Positions 1 through 6,781 of a DNA stretch of 11,858 nt are shown here, one piece after another (position 1 is the stretch's first letter; every line of letters starts with the position of its first letter). Location: the NCBI GenBank assembly GCA_003566875.1, contig PXBQ01000072.1, positions 1 through 11,858 on the forward strand, in the 5' to 3' direction. Position numbers and translations under genes: made by a program. The notes below the pieces were generated by a model. It saw only the letters and a list, made by a program, of their open reading frames with translations. It was not told the DNA's origin and made no database searches. The DNA comes from Spirochaetaceae bacterium (GTDB lineage: Bacteria; Spirochaetota; Spirochaetia; DSM-27196; PXBQ01).

Positions 1-455
1 GGTCGATTATCGACGCGGTCAGGCCGAAACGGACCCGGTACGCGATCGAGGCGATGCCGTGGATGTATCCCGACTCGCCGGAGTGTTACGATTCGCTGCT
101 TAAGGCGATCGACCGCGAGGCGTCGGGAGTCCATCTCGATCCGGTGAACATGATCAACTCTCCGTCGCGTTACTTCAACAACGCCGCATTTCTCAAGCAG
201 TGTTTCTCGGTTCTCGGCCCCCGGATCGTGTCGTGCCACGCAAAAGACATCATTCTCGGCTCGGAACTCACGGTTCATCTTGACGAGTGCGCCCCCGGTC
301 TCGGACACCTTCGATACGATGTGTATCTGTCGGAGCTCACGCGGCTCGGTCGCGATGTTCCGTTGATTCTCGAACATCTCAAAACCGAGGCCGAGTACCA
401 CACGGCGGCGGAGTATGTCCGTCGTGTTGCCGAGGCGAACGGGATCGATGTATAG
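1..455 (+). CDS. Sugar phosphate isomerase/epimerase-like TIM-barrel protein, 3' part
   Basis: This is the C-terminal part of a gene that begins before the window; the reading frame is open from base 3 to the TAG at 453-455. It resembles xylose-isomerase-like (AP endonuclease 2 superfamily) TIM barrels, which isomerise or epimerise sugars and sugar phosphates with a bound divalent metal. Visible metal-site candidates lie in barrel order: Glu (48-50, in AIEAMPW), Asp (138-140, in HLDPVN), His (237-239, in CHAKD) and Glu (372-374, in LILEHL). The HLDPVN...SP.RYF block followed by HAKD is typical of this family. About 150 residues are present, roughly half of a usual 270-300 residue protein. The substrate cannot be read from the sequence. 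An alpha/beta hydrolase follows 29 nt later on the same strand, so the two may be co-transcribed. Confidence 0.8.
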   Translation, partial: SIIDAVRPKRTRYAIEAMPWMYPDSPECYDSLLKAIDREASGVHLDPVNMINSPSRYFNNAAFLKQCFSVLGPRIVSCHAKDIILGSELTVHLDECAPGLGHLRYDVYLSELTRLGRDVPLILEHLKTEAEYHTAAEYVRRVAEANGIDV

Positions 456-484
456 ATGTGCGCATTCCGGGAGGACGACCTGAT

Positions 485-1342
485 ATGAGTCACGACGTTC
501 TTACTTGGCAAGCGTGCGACGGTGACACGGTTTTTGCGTGGCGACGCAGGGCCGGTGGTACCGTACGAGCGGTCGTGTGTCTGGTTCACGGGATAGGCGA
601 GCACTCAGGGCGATACGAGGAGGCGGCCGAGGTACTCGCGGCGGCCGGAATCTCTTTCTACACGTTTGATTTGCGCGGGCACGGAAAGTCGAGTGGAAAA
701 CGTGGGCATACACCGTCATATGCGAGACTTTTCGACAACATCGACCGGGTAATCGCGACGGCTCGCGCCGCCGAAGGTGAGTCGTGTCGCGTATTCGTCT
801 GGGGACACAGTATGGGCGGAAATATCGCGCTGAACCACGTACTTCTCCGGACCCCGTTGATCTCAGGCGTCATCGTGACGTCACCGTACTTGCGCCTGGA
901 ACGCGAGCCGCGTGGATTCGAGATCCTGATCGCGCGTTTCATGAACGCAGTCGCGCCGTCGTACACCCGAGAGACGTCGCTCGACGTGCGCTCGCTCTCG
1001 CGTGATCCGACCGTCGTCGAAGCGTACCGCGCGGATCCCCTCACGCACGGTTTCATCTCCGCGCGGTGGTTCGTCAGCGCGCGAAAGGCCGCCCATTACG
1101 CGCTCGCTCACGCGGCGGAACTGCGCTATCCGCTTCTGCTGATGCACGGCAGCGCCGACGGGATAACATCGGTCGCCGGTTCGCGAGAGTTTGCGGACTC
1201 ACTCGGCGGCCGGTGTGCGTACAGAGAGTTTGTCGGCGCGTACCATGAACTGCACAACGACGTTGTGAAAGACGAGGCGTACCGTGAAATCGTGTCTTTC
1301 ATCGAGCACGTGAGCGCGGGATCACCGGTACACGGAGCGTGA
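485..1342 (+). CDS. Alpha/beta hydrolase, monoacylglycerol lipase / lysophospholipase type
   Basis: A 285-residue serine hydrolase of the Hydrolase_4 group, which cleaves esters such as monoacylglycerols or lysophospholipids in the cytoplasm. The oxyanion-hole motif HGIGEHSGRY is at residues 35-44, followed by FDLRGHGKS at 61-69. The nucleophile elbow GHSMGG places Ser109. The acid is probably Asp225 (HGSADG) and the base His254 (GAYHELHND, compare AYHVLH in human monoacylglycerol lipase). The reading frame extends upstream to about 287, but that part overlaps the preceding gene. The ATG at 485 is preferred because GGGAGG at 469-474 is a good ribosome binding site and the protein then starts at the usual family position. 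There is no signal peptide. It lies 29 nt after the isomerase-like gene, probably in the same operon. The exact substrate is unknown. Confidence 0.88.
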   Translation: MSHDVLTWQACDGDTVFAWRRRAGGTVRAVVCLVHGIGEHSGRYEEAAEVLAAAGISFYTFDLRGHGKSSGKRGHTPSYARLFDNIDRVIATARAAEGESCRVFVWGHSMGGNIALNHVLLRTPLISGVIVTSPYLRLEREPRGFEILIARFMNAVAPSYTRETSLDVRSLSRDPTVVEAYRADPLTHGFISARWFVSARKAAHYALAHAAELRYPLLLMHGSADGITSVAGSREFADSLGGRCAYREFVGAYHELHNDVVKDEAYREIVSFIEHVSAGSPVHGA

Positions 1343-1388
1343 TCAGCGGGACGCCGGGCACACGGTTCCACGCGGAATCAAAGCCGGA

Positions 1389-1417
1389 TTGTCTAACGCG
1401 GGTGTTTCTGCGATGAT
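1389..1417 (+). promoter_or_regulatory. Possible promoter of the YchF-like gene
   Basis: TTGTCT at 1389-1394 (4 of 6 to the -35 consensus), a 17-nt spacer, and GATGAT at 1412-1417 (4 of 6 to TATAAT). The -10-like hexamer ends 8 nt before the ATG at 1426, so transcription would start almost at the start codon. No Shine-Dalgarno sequence is visible. The match is weak on its own; the geometry shared with two other genes in the window gives it some support. Confidence 0.3.
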
Positions 1418-1425
1418 GCGTCGGT

Positions 1426-2508
1426 ATGAACATTGGACTTATCGGTCTCCGGAAATCGGGGAAAACAACTATCTTCAACGCATTGACCGGGCGTGCCGAG
1501 GAAGTCTCGGAGTACGTTACTCAAAAAATGGAGCCGAACATGGCCGTCGTCGACGTGCTCGATCCTCGCGTTACGGAGCTTTCGGCGATGTATCAACCGA
1601 AGAAGACCGTGTACGCGAACATCGAGGTTGTCGATTTCGCCGGGCTTTCAGCGGGAGCCGCCGAACACGGTGTATTCTCCGGTGAAGCGATGGCGCGAGT
1701 GAAGACCACGGACGCTCTCGCGATAGTTCTGCGGAACTTCGCGGATCCTGTCGTCGACGAGACGTACGGGGCGCCGAATCCGACGGCGGATGTGGAGAGT
1801 ATCACGACCGAGCTGATTCTCGCCGATCAAATCGTCGCCGAACGTCGCCTTGAGCGGATCCGTTCGGATTTGAAGCGCGGCAAAAAAACGCCGACGCTCG
1901 CGGCTGAAGAGAAGACGATCGAACGCGTCGTCGCACGGCTCAACGACGGCCTTCCGCTTGCCGGCATCGAGCTTACCGAAGACGAAAACCGCCTGATTTC
2001 TGGGTTTCAGTTCGTCTCGGCGAAACCCGTCTTCGTCGTGCTCAACTCGAGCGAAGACCGATACGGCCGGTCGGCGGAGTTCATCGAATCGCTCGCCGGG
2101 CGCCACGACGTCGTCGAGTTTGCCGGAAAATTTGAGATGGAACTCACGAAAATCGACGACGAAGACGAACGACAGGTGTTCATGGACGATATCGGGATTA
2201 CTGAATCGGCGATATCGCGGTTAACGACGTTTGCGTACGAGAAACTCGGGTATATCAGCTTTTTCACCGTCGGCTCCGACGAAGTGCGCGCGTGGACAAT
2301 TCGTGTAGGTGAGAGCGCGCTCGACGCGGCGGGAACGATCCACTCCGACCTTGCGCGGGGTTTCATCCGCGCCGAGGTTTTTTCGTACGAGGATGTGATC
2401 AACTTGGGGTCCGAAAAAGCGGTCAAAGAAAAAGGGAAGTTCCGTCTCGAAGGTAAGTCGTACGTCGTCCACGACGGGGACATCCTTCACGTTCGCTTCA
2501 GCGTGTGA
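1426..2508 (+). CDS. Divergent YchF/Obg-family P-loop NTPase with C-terminal TGS (DUF933) domain
   Basis: A 360-residue cytoplasmic nucleotidase of the YchF family, whose members bind ATP in preference to GTP, associate with ribosomes and affect stress responses. Walker A is G7-LRKS-GKTT15, and the switch II region is D70-FAGL74, where Leu takes the place of the catalytic Gln, as in HAS-type NTPases. The base-specificity motif is N207-SSE210, matching the NxxE of ATP-binding YchF. A helical insert follows the switch region. The last ~85 residues (SYED...GSEKA, GKFRLEGKSYVVHDGDILH) match the TGS/DUF933 end of YchF closely, so the length is normal. It is not the canonical protein: the usual GLPNVGKST loop is GLRKSGKTT, and the glycine-rich stretch after switch II is shortened. 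It may be a paralogue with another client. It starts 83 nt after the hydrolase gene without a visible Shine-Dalgarno sequence. Confidence 0.88.
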   Translation: MNIGLIGLRKSGKTTIFNALTGRAEEVSEYVTQKMEPNMAVVDVLDPRVTELSAMYQPKKTVYANIEVVDFAGLSAGAAEHGVFSGEAMARVKTTDALAIVLRNFADPVVDETYGAPNPTADVESITTELILADQIVAERRLERIRSDLKRGKKTPTLAAEEKTIERVVARLNDGLPLAGIELTEDENRLISGFQFVSAKPVFVVLNSSEDRYGRSAEFIESLAGRHDVVEFAGKFEMELTKIDDEDERQVFMDDIGITESAISRLTTFAYEKLGYISFFTVGSDEVRAWTIRVGESALDAAGTIHSDLARGFIRAEVFSYEDVINLGSEKAVKEKGKFRLEGKSYVVHDGDILHVRFSV

Positions 2509-2511
2509 CGT

Positions 2512-4065
2512 TTAGTTCTCGCGCGCGTACACGATTTTGCCGCCGACCACCGTATAGAGTACCTCGGTATCACGGATCTTCGCGGGATCGATCGAGGTTA
2601 TGTCGTGGCTCAAGACCGTGAAATCCGCGACCTTGCCGGGCGTAATCGAGCCTTTGGTCCCGTCGGTCCCCTCCGCGTACGCGCTCTCGATGGTGTAACA
2701 CCGTAATGCCTCCTCGGCGGTGATCCGTTCGGGGCTCGTACGATTCACGGCCATATGGATTATCTCGATCGGCTTGTATACGCGTTCGCCGGGGTAATCG
2801 GAGCCGAACGAAAGACGGACGCCCGCGTCGATCAAGGACCGATACGGGTACGCCGATCGAGCCCTCTCGGGTCCGAGTAACCCGACGTCCTTGTCCGGAT
2901 CGGTCAAGGCCGCCGGCTGCGCCGAGATCAAAAGCCCAAGGTCGCGGATGCGCGCGATGTCGGGAGGCGAGATCAGTTGGGCGTGCTCGATTCGAACCGA
3001 TCGCCGAACACGTATACCTTTTTGCGTGAGCATCTCGGCGGCATCGCATATCTCTCGGACCGCACGGTCTCCGATCGCATGAATCGCGCACGACCGGCCG
3101 AGTCGGAGGTGAGGCTTGATTTTCTTGGCGATCTGAGCCGCAGTCTTCCCGCTTCCCGAATTTCCGTTCTCATCGGCGTACGGTTCGATGAGCCAGGCAG
3201 ATCGACTCGAGAAAGCGCCGTCGGCGAAGAACTTGACGGGGCCACGACGGTACCATTCCGAGTTGAACTTCTTCATCCGAAACAACTCGTTCATCACAAA
3301 CGACTCACCGTACGACCAACACGATAACCGGCACGTCAGCTCGCCGGCGGCGTGCGTGCGCCCGATCGCCGCGAGTGTCTGTGGAAGCCACGTATTGTCC
3401 TGAACAGATGTCACACCCGCCGCGCGCAACGCCGCGAGCGCTGCGCGCAATGCCGCCGTGTTGAATCGCGAGTCGGTGAGGCGTTTGAAGTAGAACTTCC
3501 GGATCCTAGGATGTGCCGCGGGTTCGCGCAAGACGCCGGTCGGTTCGCCGTCCGGGTCTTTCACGACCGTGCCCCCGGGCCAATCGGGTGTTGTTCGGTC
3601 TATGCGAAAAAATTCGAGCGCGCGAGAGTTCAGCCACGCGGCGTGCCCTGAGAACTGAGTAAGCAGGACCGGCGTGTCCGGATATGCTTTATCGAGGAAG
3701 CGACGATGGGGATGAGGACACGAAGTGTAGTCCCACATCGAGCCGTACACCCATTCGTTCGGTCCCTGGTCTCCGTAAAACTCGCGTAGGGCAGCGATGA
3801 TCTCCGGCGTGTCGAGGCCGACAAGGCGTACTCTGTTTTCCTGATCACCCATGTGCACGACATGAATGTGATTGTCGTGAAAGCCGGGAATCAACGTGGC
3901 GCCGTGAAGGTCAAGTACCTCGTGTCTCCGCCCTCCGGCGGCTCGTCTGGACGCAGCCTCTCCGATTGCGGCGACCTTTCCGTCCGCGACGTATACCGAA
4001 CTCACGCGAGGATTCTCCGCGTTCATCGTAAGAACCGTCGCGTTCGTGAAAAGTGTGTCATCCAT
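2512..4065 (-). CDS. YtcJ-like metal-dependent amidohydrolase (Amidohydro_3)
   Basis: A 517-residue amidohydrolase-superfamily enzyme that hydrolyses C-N bonds, probably of an amide or cyclic imide. The N-terminal beta sandwich (residues 1-60) leads into GFHDNHIH with metal ligands His66 and His68. Further active-site candidates are Lys278 (VKFFADGAF), His329 (AIHAIGDRA), His361 (RIEHAQL) and Asp423 (SFGSDYPG). The sandwich closes with GSITPGKVADF and VGGKIVY at the C terminus. The overall plan matches the YtcJ / N-substituted formamide deformylase group; the substrate is unknown. An in-frame TTG at 4083 would add six residues, but the ATG at 4065 is preferred because AAAGGAA lies just upstream on the minus strand. 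There is no signal peptide, so it is probably cytoplasmic. Its stop codon is 3 nt from that of the YchF-like gene on the other strand. Confidence 0.9.
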   Translation of the reverse strand: MDDTLFTNATVLTMNAENPRVSSVYVADGKVAAIGEAASRRAAGGRRHEVLDLHGATLIPGFHDNHIHVVHMGDQENRVRLVGLDTPEIIAALREFYGDQGPNEWVYGSMWDYTSCPHPHRRFLDKAYPDTPVLLTQFSGHAAWLNSRALEFFRIDRTTPDWPGGTVVKDPDGEPTGVLREPAAHPRIRKFYFKRLTDSRFNTAALRAALAALRAAGVTSVQDNTWLPQTLAAIGRTHAAGELTCRLSCWSYGESFVMNELFRMKKFNSEWYRRGPVKFFADGAFSSRSAWLIEPYADENGNSGSGKTAAQIAKKIKPHLRLGRSCAIHAIGDRAVREICDAAEMLTQKGIRVRRSVRIEHAQLISPPDIARIRDLGLLISAQPAALTDPDKDVGLLGPERARSAYPYRSLIDAGVRLSFGSDYPGERVYKPIEIIHMAVNRTSPERITAEEALRCYTIESAYAEGTDGTKGSITPGKVADFTVLSHDITSIDPAKIRDTEVLYTVVGGKIVYAREN

Positions 4066-4104
4066 GTTCGTTCCTTTGGTCAAAACTCATGTTTCGCGGT
4101 AATA

Positions 4105-4131
4105 ATTACAGAACGATGCACAACCTGTCCA
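4105..4131 (-). promoter_or_regulatory. Possible promoter of the amidohydrolase gene
   Basis: Read on the minus strand: TGGACA (4131-4126, 5 of 6) and TGTAAT (4110-4105, 5 of 6) separated by 15 nt. The spacer is shorter than the usual 17, which lowers confidence. The GATGC half of an upstream dyad (4115-4119) lies between the two boxes, so a protein bound there could block this promoter. Confidence 0.3.
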
Positions 4132-4197
4132 GCATCGACGGCTTGACAGTTTGCGCGCGCAGTTCTAAATTCGGATGCACTATGTTCAGCATCGATG
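4115..4197. repeat. Duplicated dyad motif GATGC-N10/12-GCATC flanking a promoter
   Basis: Copy 1 is GATGCAC (4115-4121), 8 nt, then CAGCATCGACG (4130-4140). Copy 2 is GATGCAC (4174-4180), 6 nt, then CAGCATCGATG (4187-4197). Each copy is also an inverted repeat because GCATC is the reverse complement of GATGC. The copies start 59 bp apart and lie on either side of the TTGACA promoter of the HPr-like gene. Copy 1 also overlaps the likely amidohydrolase promoter. They look like paired operators for one regulator acting on both divergent genes; the regulator is not identified. Confidence 0.45.
4143..4171 (+). promoter_or_regulatory. Likely promoter of the HPr-domain gene
   Basis: A perfect TTGACA at 4143-4148, a 17-nt spacer, and TAAATT at 4166-4171 (4 of 6 to TATAAT). 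Transcription would begin near 4178, giving a leader of about 68 nt before the ATG at 4246. That leader contains the second copy of the dyad motif. Confidence 0.5.
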
Positions 4198-4245
4198 CGT
4201 GGCTGTCGGTGCGACCGAACGAGAGGTATATGGTAGCCGTGACAC

Positions 4246-5772
4246 ATGTCGGGTAAAGATTTCATCGAGGTCCTTTCGCATCGGTGCGCGGGGCTGCTGC
4301 GCATCGCGATCTCCATCGACCGGTGCGACGACCCGAGTACGTGTTTCACGCGATCTCTACTTGGTGAGATGCTGTACGAGGCATCGAGCGTTGAGGAGTT
4401 GCTCGACGCGTGCGGAGCGCGCCGAAACTTGAAATGGGGTCCGTTTCGTCAGGCGGTCGCCGCGACCAAACTCTTTTCTCACGTCGCGTACGTCCTGCTT
4501 CACATCAAATTGTTCTATCCTAGTTACAAGCTGCTTCCGATCGGCGACGATTTTGAGTCCGCGACCGATGAGGTTTTTGCGTTCACGCGCAGAACGCTGA
4601 CCGGCATCGCCGGCTGTATCCTGTCCGAGGCAACCGACCTCGGGATGACGCTACCCGATCTCGAATCGTCGTTTTGCGCACCGGACGATGAGGTTCCTAC
4701 CGGTGCGCTTCCGGCGAACAAGCCGAGCACCAAAGAGGCGTCGGCCGAGAAAACGGTTGTCTACCTCGCGACCGCGTTTCTGAACCTCGCTGAAGACTCG
4801 AAGTTCCTGCGCGTAACACCCGGGCTCAACGAGGATTTCGGTCGGTTCATCCCCGAACCGATCAACGAAGAGCGCCTCCGAAATACCGAAGAGAAGTTTC
4901 ATAATCTCCAGGCGCGCTACGACACGTACGTCTCCGATACCAACCTCGAACTGCTCGATGAGAACCTGTCGGTGCTTCGTGGCCATATCTCGGTTATCTA
5001 CCACTTGCTGCAAACCGCGACGGCGTTTACGCACTATATAGAGCGACACATATACTACAGCGACTCCGAGCCGTTTCCTGAAGCGCAAAAATGTCTGAAT
5101 GAAAAGGAATTACTCGCTGCTCTCGGCGAATACTCCATTAATTTCGTCGTGAGGTACATCGCGCTCGCGCGAGACCTCTGTCGCGAAATGTTGAAAAAAT
5201 ACGCCGTGCGTGGAGAGATCAAAGTCCCGGCTCCACGATACCGTGGTTTTCACGTGCGACCGTCCACGATGATCGCAAAGATCGCAAACCACTACGGGAG
5301 CGACGTCGAGATGCAACTCAACGGTGACGCCTACGACGCGTCGGTCGCGCTCGAGCTCTTCCGGGCAAACGAAAAACTCAACGCTAAAAAGAGGCGGGCT
5401 CTCGCGGCCGACATCGGCGCAATACTGGCCGAGAACGTCGCCGGAGATCTAGACGATTACCATGAGTTCATCCGCAACGTCGCGCGCCTATTGTTCGAGA
5501 ACAAAAAAATCGTTCTGTACGAGAGAGCACCGATCGTCGACTCCGACATCGTCCCGGCCGAGGAAGAGACTCCGATCCAGTTTGCGGTGCGCGCGTTTTA
5601 CCGTCTCTTCACGATGGGAAAAATCGACGTTGAACTCAACGCCACGGTTACTTTTCGCGGTGATATGCGCGTCCTCGATGACATTCGGTTACTCGCGGAG
5701 AACGGTTACGGTGAAGACGATTTTGGGAATAACCTGCCGCTCCCCCCCGAGCTGCGTTACCTACGGACGTGA
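4246..5772 (+). CDS. Large protein with an internal HPr-like phosphocarrier domain
   Basis: A 508-residue soluble protein with no signal peptide or clear membrane segment. Residues about 324-395 look like HPr, the phosphocarrier of the sugar phosphotransferase system. RGFHVRPST corresponds to the HPr active-site motif GLHARPA, giving His336, Arg338 and Pro339 as equivalents of His15, Arg17 and Pro18. SDVEMQLNGDAYDAS then follows as in HPr strands 3-4. The regulatory Ser46 of Gram-positive HPr is replaced or shifted: the aligned position is Val, with Ser one residue earlier. The N-terminal ~320 residues are mostly helical and unrecognised; residues 400-508 are also unassigned. Because the HPr part is internal, it may receive phosphate as a sensor domain. 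The ATG at 4246 is forced by an in-frame TGA at 4240-4242; the nearest purine-rich site (GAGAGG, 4221-4226) is unusually far. The domain call is from motif resemblance only. Confidence 0.7.
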   Translation: MSGKDFIEVLSHRCAGLLRIAISIDRCDDPSTCFTRSLLGEMLYEASSVEELLDACGARRNLKWGPFRQAVAATKLFSHVAYVLLHIKLFYPSYKLLPIGDDFESATDEVFAFTRRTLTGIAGCILSEATDLGMTLPDLESSFCAPDDEVPTGALPANKPSTKEASAEKTVVYLATAFLNLAEDSKFLRVTPGLNEDFGRFIPEPINEERLRNTEEKFHNLQARYDTYVSDTNLELLDENLSVLRGHISVIYHLLQTATAFTHYIERHIYYSDSEPFPEAQKCLNEKELLAALGEYSINFVVRYIALARDLCREMLKKYAVRGEIKVPAPRYRGFHVRPSTMIAKIANHYGSDVEMQLNGDAYDASVALELFRANEKLNAKKRRALAADIGAILAENVAGDLDDYHEFIRNVARLLFENKKIVLYERAPIVDSDIVPAEEETPIQFAVRAFYRLFTMGKIDVELNATVTFRGDMRVLDDIRLLAENGYGEDDFGNNLPLPPELRYLRT

Positions 5773-5802
5773 GTGCCGGACGGTAACGGTTTCGATTACG
5801 CG

Positions 5803-5817
5803 GAAGCCGTCGGCTTC
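5803..5817. terminator. Possible bidirectional terminator hairpin
   Basis: GAAGCC (5803-5808), a 3-nt loop, GGCTTC (5812-5817). It lies in the 66-nt gap between two convergent genes. The stem is GC-rich, but the following T tract is poor on both strands (ATTCTTGT on the plus strand), so termination may be weak or factor-assisted. Confidence 0.35.
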
Positions 5818-5838
5818 GGCATTCTTGTCACGGGCCGA

Positions 5839-6615
5839 TCATTCTTTCCATGGAAATATCATTCCGCGGAGCGTTCGTTTTCCGACGCGTTCTTTGTCGT
5901 CGATCAACAAGGCGTCCCACGGGATCTTGCGTCGATTTGCGTCGGGGTTTTCTTCCAGATAGTCGTACTTGTACATTCGTAGTTTGAATCCCGCCTGATA
6001 CCACAACAAAAACCCACCAATACCCGGAATCAGAAATGCCGTTGCCGCGGACATCACGACGATTGCGATCGCCGCGATCGCCGCGAAGAGCGCGAACATC
6101 GTGTTGTCAAAAAAAATCACGAAACATTTTCGAAGAATTTTCCCGATTTTTGTGTCGAGGCGGGCGCGAATCGGAAAGAAGAACTGCGACGAGAGAAGCC
6201 ATACGACGCTGGCCCAGAACAGGAACACCATCGCCGCGAGTCCCATGAGGTTCTGCATCGAGCTGTACACCGGGAACGCGACGTTCAAGATGAAAAAGTG
6301 CAGAAGGAAAATCGCGGCGAGAATTGCACTCGACACCCATGACTCGCGGATATACCCGAAAAATTCCTTTATTTCCGGAGCTTTGTAATCGGCGATGTCA
6401 CGCGCGCTGAGCGATGCCGCTCCCGCGTAGATAAAAAACAGGAAAACGCCGAGTATCAACGAGAACAGCGACAGCGCAGGGCTTGCCTCGATCAGGAGTT
6501 CCGGGATGAAAACCGGAAACGCAAGAATCACGATAAAGCCGAGATTCAAGAGGATAATTGCGAGAAAATTATCCCAGAGATCGAAGAACCATTTTTTTAT
6601 CAGGAATAACGCCAT
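5839..6615 (-). CDS. Conserved five- or six-TM inner-membrane protein, function unknown
   Basis: A 258-residue integral membrane protein. Hydrophobic segments lie at about residues 17-37, 46-69, 95-117, 122-146 and 172-206, the last long enough for one or two spans. A soluble, charged loop (70-94) and a basic stretch (150-164, with RARLDTKIGKILRK) separate them. The C-terminal 45 residues are hydrophilic, ending in LRGMIFPWKE. The general plan recalls YesL/DUF624-like small membrane proteins, but this is a weak resemblance and no catalytic motif is seen. I recall similar FPWKE-type tails in spirochaetal hypothetical proteins; this is unverified. The ATG at 6615 has no Shine-Dalgarno sequence, but a strong promoter ends 8 nt upstream, suggesting a leaderless mRNA. 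It is divergent from the XRE gene and convergent with the HPr-domain gene. Confidence 0.85.
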   Translation of the reverse strand: MALFLIKKWFFDLWDNFLAIILLNLGFIVILAFPVFIPELLIEASPALSLFSLILGVFLFFIYAGAASLSARDIADYKAPEIKEFFGYIRESWVSSAILAAIFLLHFFILNVAFPVYSSMQNLMGLAAMVFLFWASVVWLLSSQFFFPIRARLDTKIGKILRKCFVIFFDNTMFALFAAIAAIAIVVMSAATAFLIPGIGGFLLWYQAGFKLRMYKYDYLEENPDANRRKIPWDALLIDDKERVGKRTLRGMIFPWKE

Positions 6616-6623
6616 ATGGGGCG

Positions 6624-6652
6624 ATTATAGTGTCTGCCTCGTTCACGTTCAA
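6624..6652 (-). promoter_or_regulatory. Strong promoter of the membrane-protein gene
   Basis: Read on the minus strand: TTGAAC (6652-6647, 4 of 6), a 17-nt spacer, and a perfect TATAAT (6629-6624). Only 8 nt separate the -10 box from the ATG at 6615, so transcription should start at or within 1-3 nt of the start codon. Confidence 0.65.
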
Positions 6653-6706
6653 GCGCCTTTCTGCGGTCCCACGGCGCAATTCGGAAAAATCACGAACATG
6701 CCTTTG

Positions 6707-6748
6707 AGTGGGTTTCGGCGCACACTCTCAGTGGGTTGTCGGCGACAA
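6707..6748 (+). promoter_or_regulatory. Probable XRE operator region: palindrome plus a direct repeat
   Basis: A perfect 13-bp palindrome, TTGTCG-G-CGACAA, is at 6736-6748. AGTGGGTT(G)TCGGCG occurs twice, at 6707-6720 and 6730-6744, 23 bp apart (about two helical turns), the second copy running into the palindrome. The site is 33 bp before the ATG of the XRE gene and covers the proposed -35 box. Autoregulation is inferred from position and symmetry. Confidence 0.5.
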
Positions 6749-6770
6749 GACATCGTACCATTCTTTTGAT
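6742..6770 (+). promoter_or_regulatory. Possible promoter of the XRE gene
   Basis: GCGACA (6742-6747, 4 of 6), a 17-nt spacer and TTTGAT (6765-6770, 4 of 6). The -10-like box ends 11 nt before the ATG. The -35 lies inside the palindrome at 6736-6748. The match is weak, but the overlap with the dyad is what an autorepressed promoter would show. Confidence 0.3.
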
Positions 6771-6781
6771 TTGAGTTTGAA

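Noticed and set aside
287..484. 5' extension of the hydrolase reading frame into the isomerase-like gene
   Set aside because: It overlaps a clearly coding frame, and the ATG at 485 has a good ribosome binding site and family-appropriate N terminus.
1343..1425. Search for a terminator after the hydrolase gene
   Set aside because: GC-rich, with no stem followed by a T tract; nothing that supports a call.
5773..5982. 69-codon frame with a GTG start directly after the HPr-domain gene
   Set aside because: It is antisense to the conserved C terminus of the membrane-protein gene and shows no domain.
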